From NCBI RefSeq assembly GCF_001619985.1, contig NW_017264193.1:253726-317725 (forward strand): 64,000 nt of DNA. The letters are read 5' to 3'. Below, piece after piece: positions 34,167 to 44,590 of this stretch. This stretch comes from Xylona heveae TC161 (taxonomy: Eukaryota; Ascomycota; Xylonomycetes; Xylonales; Xylonaceae). Numbering within the stretch: the first letter of the stretch is position 1; every line of letters begins with the position of its first letter. The notes beneath the pieces are model-generated. The model was not told where the DNA came from and searched no databases. It saw only the letters and a program-made list of their open reading frames with translations. The translations under genes and the position numbers were made by a program.

Positions 34167-37100
34167 ATGAAGGCTGAAAGCACAAGCTGGCAATCTTATG
34201 GTGCTCCAACCTCAATAGAGCTCGTGCGAGCAAATGCCGAAATCCGTAACACGACCTTGTCACCGGTAAGAGCAGGAGACAAGAGAACTTATGATCAAAT
34301 CGAAAATCCTGTCCATCGAACCTCGCGCCTTGGACTGCCGCAGAGTAGGGATAATGACCTACCTAGCTCGAATGATATACTAACCTCCAAACCATCATCG
34401 GCTGGCGTTGGAACAAAACCTCATGCTTTTCACCCTGACACCTCCACATCGATGAGAAACTTAAAGAAGCCAAATCTTCAAAGAAATGGATTCAGACGGC
34501 CTGAAGTGGTACCAAAAGAAAAAAACCGTCTCCGTGCGAGCAACATCCTTCTCACTTCGCACATGTTATCACAGGATTTACAGGGAATTACTGAGTACTC
34601 CCAGAGAAGAGGTTATTCATCCACCCCAGGACCGTCACAGAACCCTCTTCTCTCCCTAAGTCATTCACGCTACGGACTACCGGAGCGCCTTGTTCAAAAT
34701 TTTTACACTCTCGGAGTAAGAAGCATCTACCCTTGGCAAATGTCTTGTCTAATGGGACGCGGTTTACTGGAAGGAGAAAAAAATCTCGTTTACACTGCTC
34801 CTACAGGTGGAGGCAAATCTTTAGTAGCAGACGTGCTAATGCTCAAACGAATAATTGACAATCCTGGGCAAAAGGCAATTCTTGTGCTGCCGTATGTGGC
34901 TCTGGTGCAAGAGAAATCACGCTGGCTCAGAAACTTAGTTGAAGGGGTAGAAAAGACCTCTAAAAATGGCTCCCAAGAAGACCTCTCCCGTCGTAGATGG
35001 CGCAGAAGGGGCGACGAGGAATCTATAAGGGTAGTCGGACTGTTCGGAGGGAGTGTCATAAAGTCTACTTGGGACGATATGGATATTGCCGTTTGTACCA
35101 TAGAAAAGGTTAGGCAAACCATCCTTAACCCCATGAATGAGAAAAAAGGCGCAAAAATCTAATCGTAGACGAAGGCAAATTCGCTGGTCAATTCTATTGT
35201 AGAAGAATGTACTGCGGACCGACTGGGCGTCGTCGTCATGGACGAGTTGCACATGATTGACGATGATCACCGTGGCTATCTATTGGAGCTTATGGCTACA
35301 AAATTGCTCACCATGGGACAAAATGTGCAAATCATTGGAATGAGTGCTACTTTGCCGGTAGGTTGTACATCAAGAATACATTTGTTTTAGAATTACCGTC
35401 CGCTGACTCTTCGATGACTTGGAAGAACACCGAGCTCTTGGCAAGATGGCTTGGCTCTAAGTTTTACCAGTCGAGATATAGACCGATTCCGATTGAGGAA
35501 TATCTAGTCTACGATAACGCGATTTATCCGGCCTCTACCTCAAGCAATTTCCTCAAGACCGCAAGTCAGCTTAGCAAAAGTGGGGTTAACGTGTCGCTGG
35601 AGCAATGTCGAATAATCCAGCCCTCCGAGCACATTGAGCTCAAGGATCCAGTTAACAATGCCGTTGTTGCGCTGGCGTTGGAAACTGTCCAAGCCGGATA
35701 TGGTGTGTTAGTCTTCTGCGGGAGCCGTAAAGGCTGTGAGACGGATGCTGCACTTATCAGCGAGGCTATGCCGATCGAGGAAGTGTCCGAGGACATTCTC
35801 AACAAAAGGACGGATGTCATTCATGATTTGCGTAATACTGCAGCTGGACTAGATATGTGCCTGGAGAAAACGATCCCGCGAGGTGTAGGATTCCACCGTA
35901 AGTTTGAATGCTTGAATCAGAGATATCTTCGCGCTAATAGCCCCGCAGATGCTGGATTGACAACGGAGGAACGAGACATTATCGCCAATGCCTACGATCA
36001 AGGTGTCATAAAAGTAATTGTGGCTACCTGCAGTTTGGCAGCAGGTGTAAATCTCCCAGCGCGAAGGGTCATTCTGCACGGTGCGAGAATGGGACGCGAC
36101 TTTATTGGCCCTGCTATGCTGTACGTCATCATATAAGACTGAGATGCTAGCTCTATATTAACATGTATCTAGACGACAGATGAGAGGAAGAGCTGGACGA
36201 AAAGGCAAAGACGAACTTGGGGAGGCGTACATTTGTTGTCGCAGTCGTGACATTGAAACCGTCGCGCAGCTCATGGAGGCTAATCTTCCAGTCTTGAAGA
36301 GCTGTTTGAAAGCTGATAGGCGTGGAATAAAAAGGTTAGTCCCCCATCACGCAATGCAAAGTCAAATTAGCACTAATTCATGGCGAAGAGCACTGCTTGA
36401 AGTGATTACCACGCGCCTAGCAACAGACCCTGAAGCTTTGAACGAATACGTCCGGCGTACCCTACTATATCACGAAGATGAGAATGGTGGCTTAGACAAA
36501 TTCATCGGTTCAACACTTGATGAGCTTGTCGAGGCTGCATTAATTGCAATGGAGCCGGACGGTACATTCAATGCAACGCAACTAGGCCAAGCTACAGTTG
36601 CATCTTCACTTGCGCCCGAGGATGGTCTCTTCGTGCATGCGGAGATTCAAAGAGCGCTTCGCGCATTCGTAATGGACGGCGAAATGCACGTTTTTTACAT
36701 GTTCACCCCCATACAGACGGCAGGTCTAGCAGATGTCAATTGGGCCGTCTTCCGGGACGAGGTTGACAAGTTGGATGAAAGCGGCTTACGTGTTCTTCAA
36801 TATGTTGGAGTTAAGCCTGGCGTGGTCAATCGATGGTGAGCAATTGAAATTGGCTATCCTGGATATCCTGGGGCAATTCGACTGATCAACTGAACTTAGT
36901 GCAAATCTTGGCGCGTCCCTGAAGGAAAGAACACAAGAAGAACAGGCAGAAGCTCGCATATACCGTCGCTTTTACGCCGCTTTCCAGCTTCGAGACATTT
37001 GTAATGAGATGCCAGTGTATGCTGTGGCGAAAAAGTACGACGTTCCGCGAGGAATGGTTCAAAATCTAGCCCAGACTTGTCAGGGGTTTGCGGCGGGTAT

Positions 37101-37634
37101 GATTAAGTTCTGTCAGCGGATGGGTTGGGGGATGTTGGCGGCAGTTTTGGACCACATGAGCGACAGATTGAGTGCAGGTAAAATTAGAGTGTCATTTGAA
37201 TTCCGCATCATGAGCTGACAGGATTCAGGTGCTCGAGCGGATCTGCTTGATCTAGCCCGTGTTACATTTGTCAAAAGCCGGACTGCGCGCGTCTTTTGGG
37301 AGAATGGCATCAGGAGTGTGAGGATGCTGGCAGATAGCGAGCCAAAGGAACTCATTCCAATATTATTACAAGTAGGTGATTAAGTTGTACTACTTGAATG
37401 TATTCGAAATTCTAATGGCGCATTATCAGGCTCAACCAAGAAAAGTGTCCCTGCGGGATGCCGAGGAAGAAGACAAATATCAGAAGAAACTCATTATGAA
37501 AGCCGAGATTATTATACACTCCGCACAACGACTTTATGGTATGGCGATTACTGCTTACAGCCTTAAGACGAATTAAAGAAACGTGCTGACCGGGCCATCC
37601 AGAACAAGACATGCAGGTGGAGCTGGAAGAGTAA
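34167..37634 (+). CDS. mus301: HELQ/Hel308-type DNA repair helicase (mus-301-like)
   Basis: Nine exons (34167-35108, 35175-35357, 35426-35897, 35949-36120, 36173-36835, 36900-37177, 37229-37371, 37430-37538, 37603-37634), all introns 51-68 nt, give 997 aa. Superfamily-2 helicase motifs: Walker A APTGGGKS (residues 211-218), motif Ia [20 protein letters not shown] across intron 1, Walker B DELH (about 337), MSATLPN across intron 2, FHHAGL across intron 3 and [10 protein letters not shown] (motif VI, about 590) across intron 4. A Hel308-like helical C-terminal region follows, ending in the family-like QDMQVELEE. Such helicases unwind stalled forks and help crosslink and homologous repair; Neurospora mus-301 is the fungal counterpart. 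There is no DNA polymerase domain, so it is not a POLQ. The 51-nt third intron has no stop and keeps frame. N-terminal start less certain. Confidence 0.92.
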
Positions 37635-38039
37635 AGCGTCGACTTAACATTGGGGGAAGGTTACCATTCGGCAAAGGGTACCAGTGAACTAACTTAAAAC
37701 TGTGTTGTGGCTGGGACCGGACTGATCACCAAAATGCACCGGCATAACCTACACAAATTGCCCCACGTATCTTCGCTGATAATCATCGAAACTGACGTGC
37801 TACGAGCATAACATGTGAATGAACTAAAACATTGCGGTCGCATTTGGGCGAAGCATGCCTATGTTTGCGGCTATTCATCGAAGGTTATTTGGATTACTCT
37901 CGAATCCGCCCATCAGCTACATGTCCGGCTTTGACCGTCATGGCATTTAAAGCGCAGGACGTCGCCTTTGCACCGTGGACCACGCCCGAGATTTGCAGTA
38001 ATTGCTTGGAATCTTGAACGATACTAGGATTTTGTTGTC
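37635..38039. other. Short spacer between HELQ helicase and hydrolase genes
   Basis: About 400 bases holding the helicase 3' UTR and the hydrolase promoter. No coding or RNA feature recognised. Confidence 0.5.
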
Positions 38040-39111
38040 ATGGCTACTCCATACCTCGACCCTGTCAATCAGGGATTTGTCGATGTCCTCACCAAAGCTG
38101 GTGGCCCCCCTCTTTACGAACTAGCGTATAAAGATGCGCGCGAGTTCTTGGAGAACGCGCAAAAGCATACAGCTGCGTCAGATGTATCCGTTGTGGGATT
38201 CGATGTCCCCGTTGAATTCACCAAGGGAAAGATCAGAGCGTACTTGTTCAAGCCAGCCAATGCACAGGGTCCACTCCCATTGGCATTTTACTTCCATGGG
38301 GGAGGTTGGATTCTGGGAAGGCGCGTCTTTTCGCAAGGCTCTTGGCGTCAATTGATCCTAATATCATCATGTGTAGTCCAAACACGCACGATAACCTCGT
38401 ACGCGACCTAGTCAGGGAGTCTGGCTGTGCCATTGCCTTTCCATACTATACACCTGGTCCAGAGGCGCAGTTTCCGGTGCAATTCGAAGAAGCTTACGCC
38501 ACAATTGCCTACATTGTCGCCAACAGTAGCACCTTGGGCGTGAAGGCAGATAAGACAGTCTTTCTCGGAGACAGCGTTGGAGGTAAGCTTTCAGCACTGT
38601 TGTAATAGCGATCATTTCCTGACATTTTCAAACATCAGGCCACATGACTCTTGCCATGTCGAACCTCGTGGCTGAACGTGGTGGGCCCAAGGTGGCCTAC
38701 CAAGTTCTCTTCTATCCAGTCTCAGACTTGTCTCGCGAGTCGGATACCTACAAAAGCTTTGAGAATGGGCCATATTTAACGCGCAAGACGATGTTGTGGA
38801 TGAAAGATGCGTTTGTCCCCAAAGGAAGCGACGTTCAACACTATCTACTGTCGCCAATTCTCATGTCAAAAGCGCAAGCTGCTCGTCAGCCTCCGAGCTT
38901 GATCATTGTGGCAGGCGTAGATCCTCTGCGCGGCGAAGGAGAGAATTTTGGTCACGAATTACAGAAGGCCGGTGTTGAGACGGCCATATTCCGCGCAGAT
39001 GGCCAGGTACATGATTTTGCTATGCTTGAAGCGACACGGAAGTCGCCCACTGCTGTGGCGACTGTCGAGCTGGCGGCATTGAAGGTCCGCAAGGCATTAA
39101 TTGGGTCGTAA
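38040..39111 (+). CDS. Alpha/beta hydrolase, hormone-sensitive-lipase family esterase
   Basis: Three exons (38040-38320, 38377-38582, 38639-39111) encode 319 aa. The oxyanion-hole motif HGGGW starts at His86, the nucleophile elbow GDSVGG has Ser160, and the other triad members are Asp257 (VDPLRGEGE) and His287 (VHDFAML), the HSL (group IV) esterase pattern. There is no signal peptide, so it is probably cytosolic. The substrate is unknown; homologs act on short acyl esters. The first intron is notable: only a GC donor (AAG|GCGCGT) with acceptor GTGTAG and a CCTAAT branch restores the expected WILGS-PNTHDN join. The second intron is ordinary GT-AG and also splits the GDSVGG motif codon run, which supports it. 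If the GC-AG intron were not spliced, the protein would lack its catalytic residues. Confidence 0.85.
38321..38376 (+). other. Probable GC-AG intron in the hydrolase gene
   Basis: A 56-nt intron with GC instead of GT at its 5' end, a CCTAAT branch site about 20 nt before the AG, and exact restoration of the family reading frame. No GT in the vicinity gives an in-frame join that keeps the HGGGW motif. Confidence 0.7.
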
Positions 39112-39876
39112 CCCGTTGGATCAAGATGAGCTCCAATATCCTGCACGCAAAACGATCATTCTCCTAGCAAATTCCAATTTACTTGTTCACACTTGAAATA
39201 CTCCTAATACGAAGAGTCGAAAAGAGATAAGAAGTGGTCTATGTTTTTTCAAAATAATTACAATTCACATCGGTATTTTTGCTCTTCGTTTAAACCCGGC
39301 TATATCTGCGACCGTCCCGCTGGTAAAATCTGTATCGTAGACTTTGTAGTTATGGCAGCAGTAATGTGTAGCCATGGAATAAGGATAGGTGTACAGGGTT
39401 CCCTCAAGGATTAGTGATGATTTAGGGAGAGCTTAGGCCACATCATAGCGAGAATTACTACGTACGAGTATCTCTCCACTTGACTTATCGGGCGTGGCCC
39501 CCCCGGACACACTTGGCCCAACCTGGCAGGTAGCTTATCCAAGCTCCCCCCCCGCGTCGTCAAGGTGACTGTCTGTTCCCCTGCAATGGTCCCTTTCCGA
39601 GCTCCCCCGCCGTTGTTGCTGCGGCTGCATGTTGCTGTAACTGACACAATTGCACCATCAAGCTCCCTCATTGCATTTTCGCACTTGTTCCACACTCACT
39701 TTCAACACCTGTCTTCTTGTCAGGCGGTCGTGAAAGAAAGGCTCTAATTCCGCGATACGATTGATACGAACGCATTATTAGATAGTACACAACCAAGCAT
39801 TGACAAGGAGAGATTGATCAATCTACCTAGGTAATCAGTTCATATTCCGAGCTCAGTGAGACAAAGGGAGCTCAAT
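39112..39876. other. Spacer upstream of the DPP V-like gene
   Basis: The first part is the hydrolase 3' UTR. A C-rich stretch near 39.5 kb and a CTACCTAGGTA palindrome near 39.83 kb lie in the presumed promoter of the next gene. No gene seen. Confidence 0.4.
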
Positions 39877-42158
39877 ATGACTGTGAGAGCATCGAAATTT
39901 ACTCCAGAGTATGTTTTGCATTTCCCCTTTACCAAACCAACCTCACGAGCGGTGCTCCATTACACTGGTGCCAGCGATCAAGTCACAGTTGTTGAATGAA
40001 TACGGTGGCTGACTTGTGATGCAGAGTCCTCCTCTCGGCGCCGCGTCGGTCATCTGGCAAGCCCAATGCTCGGGGCACTCTTGCACTATTCAGCGTCACA
40101 ACCTATTCATTCGAGTCACATTCGCGCAAGTCCGAGATCAGAGTACTTGACATTGCTTCTAGTCAGTCGCATCTGGTCACCGACGACGAGAAGGCGAGTG
40201 ATCCAAATTGGATTGGCGACGGCAATGACGTCGTTTGGTTGAAATCGGGAAGTGATGGCAAAACAACACTTGTTGTAGCCAATCTTAGTGATACCTCCAA
40301 AATACACTCCTATTCTGCTGGTGTCATTGACGGCCCCGTGTCCAATATCAAACTTGCCAAAATCTCCGACGACGCATTTGCCGTTGCAGTGGTCGGCCAA
40401 GCTACTCCCGATGGTGCACTTTACAACCCCGAAAAGGCTCCAAAACAACAATCCACAGGCAAAGTGTATACGTCGCTTTTTGTCCGTCATTGGGACTACT
40501 ACCTATCGCCTCAGCGAAACTCCATCTTCTACGGCCGGCTGACCTTGGAACCTTCCCATGTCACAAATAGCAGTGACAAATACACCTTGTCCAAACTCAC
40601 CAACAGTCTCAAGGGTACTGGCATCGAATCTCCTATCCCACCCTTTGGTGGCACTGACCATTTTGACCTGAGCTCAAGTGGCATTGCCTTTGTTGCAAAG
40701 GACCCGGATGAGAACCCTGCAACGAACACCAAAGCTCATTTCTATTTTATTCCAATCAAGACCTTTACGGGCCTGTCTACGCCAGAACCGATCAAGGTTG
40801 TGGTAGATGGCCTCGAGGGCGCGTGCACCTCGCCAGTGATATCGCCAGACGGAACAAAGGCAGTCTTCCTGCAGATGAAGAAGAACGGCTACGAAAGTGA
40901 CAAGAACCGAGTCATTCTCATTCCGGATCTTACAAATCCCTTTCAGACTGTTGAATTATTAGCATCCGAGAATGGCAAAGGTGCCTGGGATTCCAGTCCT
41001 TCCAGTGTCTCGTGGAGTAATGACGGAAACACGCTCTATCTGGTTGCAGAAGCTACTGGCCGCGGCATTCTCTTTTCCTTGCCTTCTAACCCTGCCGACA
41101 TCAAGGGGCTACCGAAGAAACTGACCACCACGGGCACCGTCTCAGACATTGCCGCAGCATCCAAATCATCCAATGAGCTCTTCATCTCGAGCACCAGCCT
41201 GGTGGACAATAGCTACTACAGCATCCTTGACCCTGCCAAGCCCGGCGAACTCAAACTCATCTCATCCAGCTCCAAGGGCGGCAAAACCTTTGGACTCTCC
41301 CAAGACCAAGTTTCCGACATTTGGTTTCCCGGTGCAGGCGACTACAAGGTCCACGCATGGGTCGTCAAGCCGTCCAACTTTGACTCCAGCAAGAAATACC
41401 CACTAGCCTATCTCATCCACGGTGGCCCACAGGGCGCTTGGGCCGAAAGCTGGAGCACGCGCTGGAACCCCGCCGTGTTCGCCGAGCAAGGCTATGTCGT
41501 CATTACGCCCAACCCCACTGGCAGCACCAGCTACGGACAAGATTTTGTCGACGCCATCCAGGAAGAATGGGGCGGTCGTCCGTACACCGACATTGTCAAA
41601 GGGTTCGAATACATTCGCGACAACCTGTCATACGTTGACACGGACCGTGCCGTCGCCCTCGGCGCCAGTTACGGCGGCTACATGATGAACTGGATCCAAG
41701 GCAACCCGCTCGGACGCAAATTCAAAGCCCTCGTCACGCACGACGGCGTCTTCAGCATGGCCAACCAGATCTCCAGCGACGAGCTCTATTTCCCCTTTCA
41801 CGATCTGGGCGGCACCCTGTGGGACAAGCGCGCCCAGTGGGAGCGCTGGGATCCTTCGCGTCTCTCGGGCAACTGGGAGACCCCGCATCTGATTATCCAC
41901 AATGAACTCGACTATCGACTGCCCGTCAGCGAAGGCCTCGCAGCGTTTAATGTCCTCCAGAAACGTGGCGTGCCGAGCATGTACCTCACCTTTCCCGATG
42001 AAAACCACTGGGTCCTCAAACCCGAGAATTCGCTCCAGTGGCATACCGTCGTCTTGAACTGGATTAACAAGTTTGCTGGCCTGCCGCCGTATAAGGAGAA
42101 CAATGGCGGGTATGAAGTGAACGAGCCGATAAAAAAGATGCAGGATCTCAAGGTGTAG
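39877..42158 (+). CDS. Dipeptidyl-peptidase V-like serine peptidase (S9C), no signal peptide
   Basis: Two exons (39877-39908, 40025-42158) around a 116-nt intron give 721 aa, the same length as secreted DPP V of Aspergillus. The N-terminal half is a beta-propeller. The C-terminal half is an alpha/beta-hydrolase domain with HGGPQG oxyanion region and triad Ser559 (GASYGG), Asp640 (ELDYRLP) and His672 (ENHW). DPP V removes X-Ala and similar dipeptides from peptides. Unlike the secreted enzyme, the N-terminus here (MTVRASKFTPEVLLSAPRRS) has no hydrophobic leader, so this copy is probably intracellular or cell-associated. The small first exon is supported by the in-frame join to the conserved LSAPRRS start of the propeller and by the GTATGT donor. 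A missed upstream exon carrying a signal peptide is possible but was not seen. Confidence 0.9.
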
Positions 42159-42813
42159 AGTTGTAGTTTCTGTGCTACACTAGGTTGCAATAGAAATGCA
42201 TCAGGGCTTTGAATCTCATGTGCTGTCTGGAAGAGGTTTAGCATTTCCCTTCAAGTTTTTTTTTGTTTGTTCTCCTCTTCTTCCATTTCATTCTACACTT
42301 CATCTCCATATGAGCAAGGGTAGCAAGAGTAGCAAAGTATAGTATTGCATATCAAAGTACCATTAACTTATCATGACACACATGACTCGTTTCAATTTCA
42401 TCTTTTAAAATTTCTCATCTTTATTTATTTTTTCTCTTCTCATCTCTTCTCCTTTGAATCTGAAGTTTGAAGCGAATGGCGAATTACATTTCTTTTTGGC
42501 ATCATCAAATATTTGATACGGAAATTATGCCACAAGAGGAGAAAAAATATCAAAATAGTAACAGAAAGGTAGTTAACTCCAATCAAACGCCCATGTTGTG
42601 ACTTTGCTGAGACGAGATGCCTTAAGAAAAGAAAGCCCAGTTCATGCTGGAAATGCGAAGAGGCCGGGGCGTAGTACAGGTATACAATGTATCTAAACAT
42701 AGGTAGGTAGTAATATATAAAGTAAGGTAAGGTATGTTATCTTTATCCTTGAATTCTCTTTTTTCTTTCGTATCCATCGTTCGATAACAAGGAGTAAGGA
42801 GTAAGGAGTAAGG
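42159..42813. other. Convergent spacer between the DPP V-like gene and YOS1
   Basis: A/T-rich 3' flanks of two convergent genes. No exon was found. A GGTAGGTAG piece lies near 42.70 kb and a GGAGTAA tandem repeat abuts the YOS1 stop codon. Confidence 0.5.
42791..42813. repeat. GGAGTAA tandem repeat
   Basis: Just over three copies of a 7-bp GGAGTAA unit end at the base next to the YOS1 stop codon, so on the transcribed strand they are the first bases of its 3' UTR (TTACTCC units). Confidence 0.85.
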
Positions 42814-43962
42814 TCAGCCTAGGACGAGTTCGTAGATTATGACGAGCGAGTTTATTGCAATGAGCGGTACTATATGTGTTGGAAATGAGTTAGTTGATTA
42901 CGTGACCTTTTGTTTTGTTTCGTTTCGTTTCGGTTTTGTTTTGCTCCCTTCCATCCATCCATGCCTCCTTTTCCCAACACTTTTTTTTCTCTTGGAGGGG
43001 AATTTGGAGGAAAGGAATACCAAAAAAAACAGCGGGTTTGGAGAGGATGAGTACGAAAATAGCGGCGGATTTGGAAAGGACGAATGGAAAATGACAGCGG
43101 ATTTGGAAGAAGGAATACGAAAATAATAGCAGATTTGAAGAGACGAATAAAAAAAAAAGGAAGGTGTTGAAACGGGACACAAAGAGAAAAGGGAAATAAA
43201 AAAAAAAGGCAAAGGGGAAAAGGAAGGGTGATAGGGAGCAGCAGGGATTGAACATTTACAAATGTTGACAAATAGATAAATACATACTCCTCATCAGTGT
43301 CCGCACAGATGCAATCAGGTTGATAATCTTGGCTTTGACGCTCGTCGAGTCTGCGGATCCGCCGAAGCCGGGATCGGTCGTCGTGCCCCACCCGACTGTG
43401 TAAAGTGTTAGCATGATATGTTACGTTGAGACTTGGTACTGTGACGGTGTAACTGGTATATGTGGGGTAATGGTAGGGTGTTGTGTTGGGGAAGCCGTGG
43501 GGGTCTTTGTATATAGGTAGCGCAGCGGCACTGCTGGTGGATGCGGTAGACAATTTGATGTAGATGTGGAAATTTCCAATGGCGCCTGAAGAAGACTTGA
43601 GAGGAGAGAAAGCGGTGCAGCATGCCAAGATATGAATGAAGGGCAGGAACGCCCAAAGTATGACGGAGGAAGTGTGTAGCGGATATGAAAGACCATCGGG
43701 TTCGAGAGAACGTACTTCTGGCAAGAAATCGGTCTTCGGAAAGGATCGCAATGGCGTTGATTATTAGTATGGAGGCTACACATCCATATGTTAGCTTCTG
43801 TGCGCTTTGGGGGGATGTAATATGTAGGGAAATGTAATATGGTATTTTGCGCAACATGAAAGGCAGGGAATTGATGGTCCGCCGGCCATGTTGATGGGAC
43901 GCTTGAGAAGGGAATAAAGAATGCGCACCGTAGAATAACGATCCAAATGCAAAGAGCATCAT
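42814..43962 (-). CDS. yos1: Yos1-like ER-Golgi transport membrane protein (IER3IP1 family)
   Basis: Four small exons (43962-43929, 43775-43716, 43395-43288, 42869-42814) encode 85 aa, while introns of 153, 320 and 418 nt take up most of the gene. Each intron has a GCTAAC-type or similar branch and a proper acceptor. The protein keeps the family's full plan: an N-terminal membrane span (about 3-22), the invariant NAIAILSEDRFLARIGWG block (20-37), a Gly-rich linker, KAKIINLIASVRTLMRIPLI (about 50-70) and a second membrane span ending YELVLG. Yos1, in complex with Yip1 and Yif1, is needed for COPII vesicle traffic between ER and Golgi. Two adjacent ATGs begin the frame; the first is used here. 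It is divergent from ALG12, with 628 bp between starts. Introns this long are unusual for the window, and intron 3 contains a minisatellite. Confidence 0.92.
43002..43160. repeat. 32-34 bp minisatellite inside YOS1 intron 3
   Basis: About five tandem units begin at 43002, 43036, 43069, 43101 and 43133, each starting (A/G)TTTGGA or ATTTGAA and most ending AGCGG or AGCAG. They diverge by about 15-30 percent by eye. Read on the sense strand of YOS1 they form a pyrimidine-rich run well upstream of the acceptor. Confidence 0.85.
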
Positions 43963-44590
43963 CTTGGCGCAGATGTGGAGAGTTGTAGGTATCTGATATG
44001 GTATGCGGAACGAAGTCTAGGAGGGATAGAGACGGAGACGGAGACGGCGTTCAAGGTCCGCTTGCTTGCGAAGAAAGGCGTATTGTAGACGACCGGTGAT
44101 TGGAGAGAAGTTACGTGTGCGCAGGTGATGTTGGCGCTTCTTGGATTATTTGGGAAATAGAGTCGAGAGGGTTCTAAATGTTGAAGCGTCAGGGCGTCAA
44201 ATGGATATAATCGTATGTAACTGCAACTGCCTGGTTGTCGTCGCGCGTCGGCCAAGTCGTAGCTTAAATGGTAGTTGTGCTTTGCCGTAGAGCTCGAGGG
44301 ACTTTTGCGGGACTGGTAGGTGTAGAATCACGGAGACGATCCAGCAGACCTAGTGGAGGGTTCTGTTGACATGTGTCTGGAAATAATACGGTATTCTACT
44401 CACGGATTGTATGCTCTTGATTTCCTCTTTTTTATACTTGTTTCAATTAAAAGGAACTAAAAGACAAAAAGTATAGGGAAAACCGTACGGCAGTTTCCTG
44501 GATGTCATCAATGTCAACGGAGCTATGTGCGCCTTGATACCCTAGCTAAACACTCAACACCATACCATTTCACGTGCATCTGACCAAAAA
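43963..44590. promoter_or_regulatory. Shared divergent promoter region of YOS1 and ALG12
   Basis: 628 bp separate the start codons of two divergent secretory-pathway genes. Several short open frames are present but none is convincing. No specific factor site can be named from sequence alone. Shared regulation is an inference from the arrangement. Confidence 0.4.

Noticed and set aside
34167-37634. DNA polymerase theta
   Set aside because: The helicase part resembles both HELQ and POLQ, but the gene ends without any polymerase domain and the C-terminus fits HELQ/Hel308.
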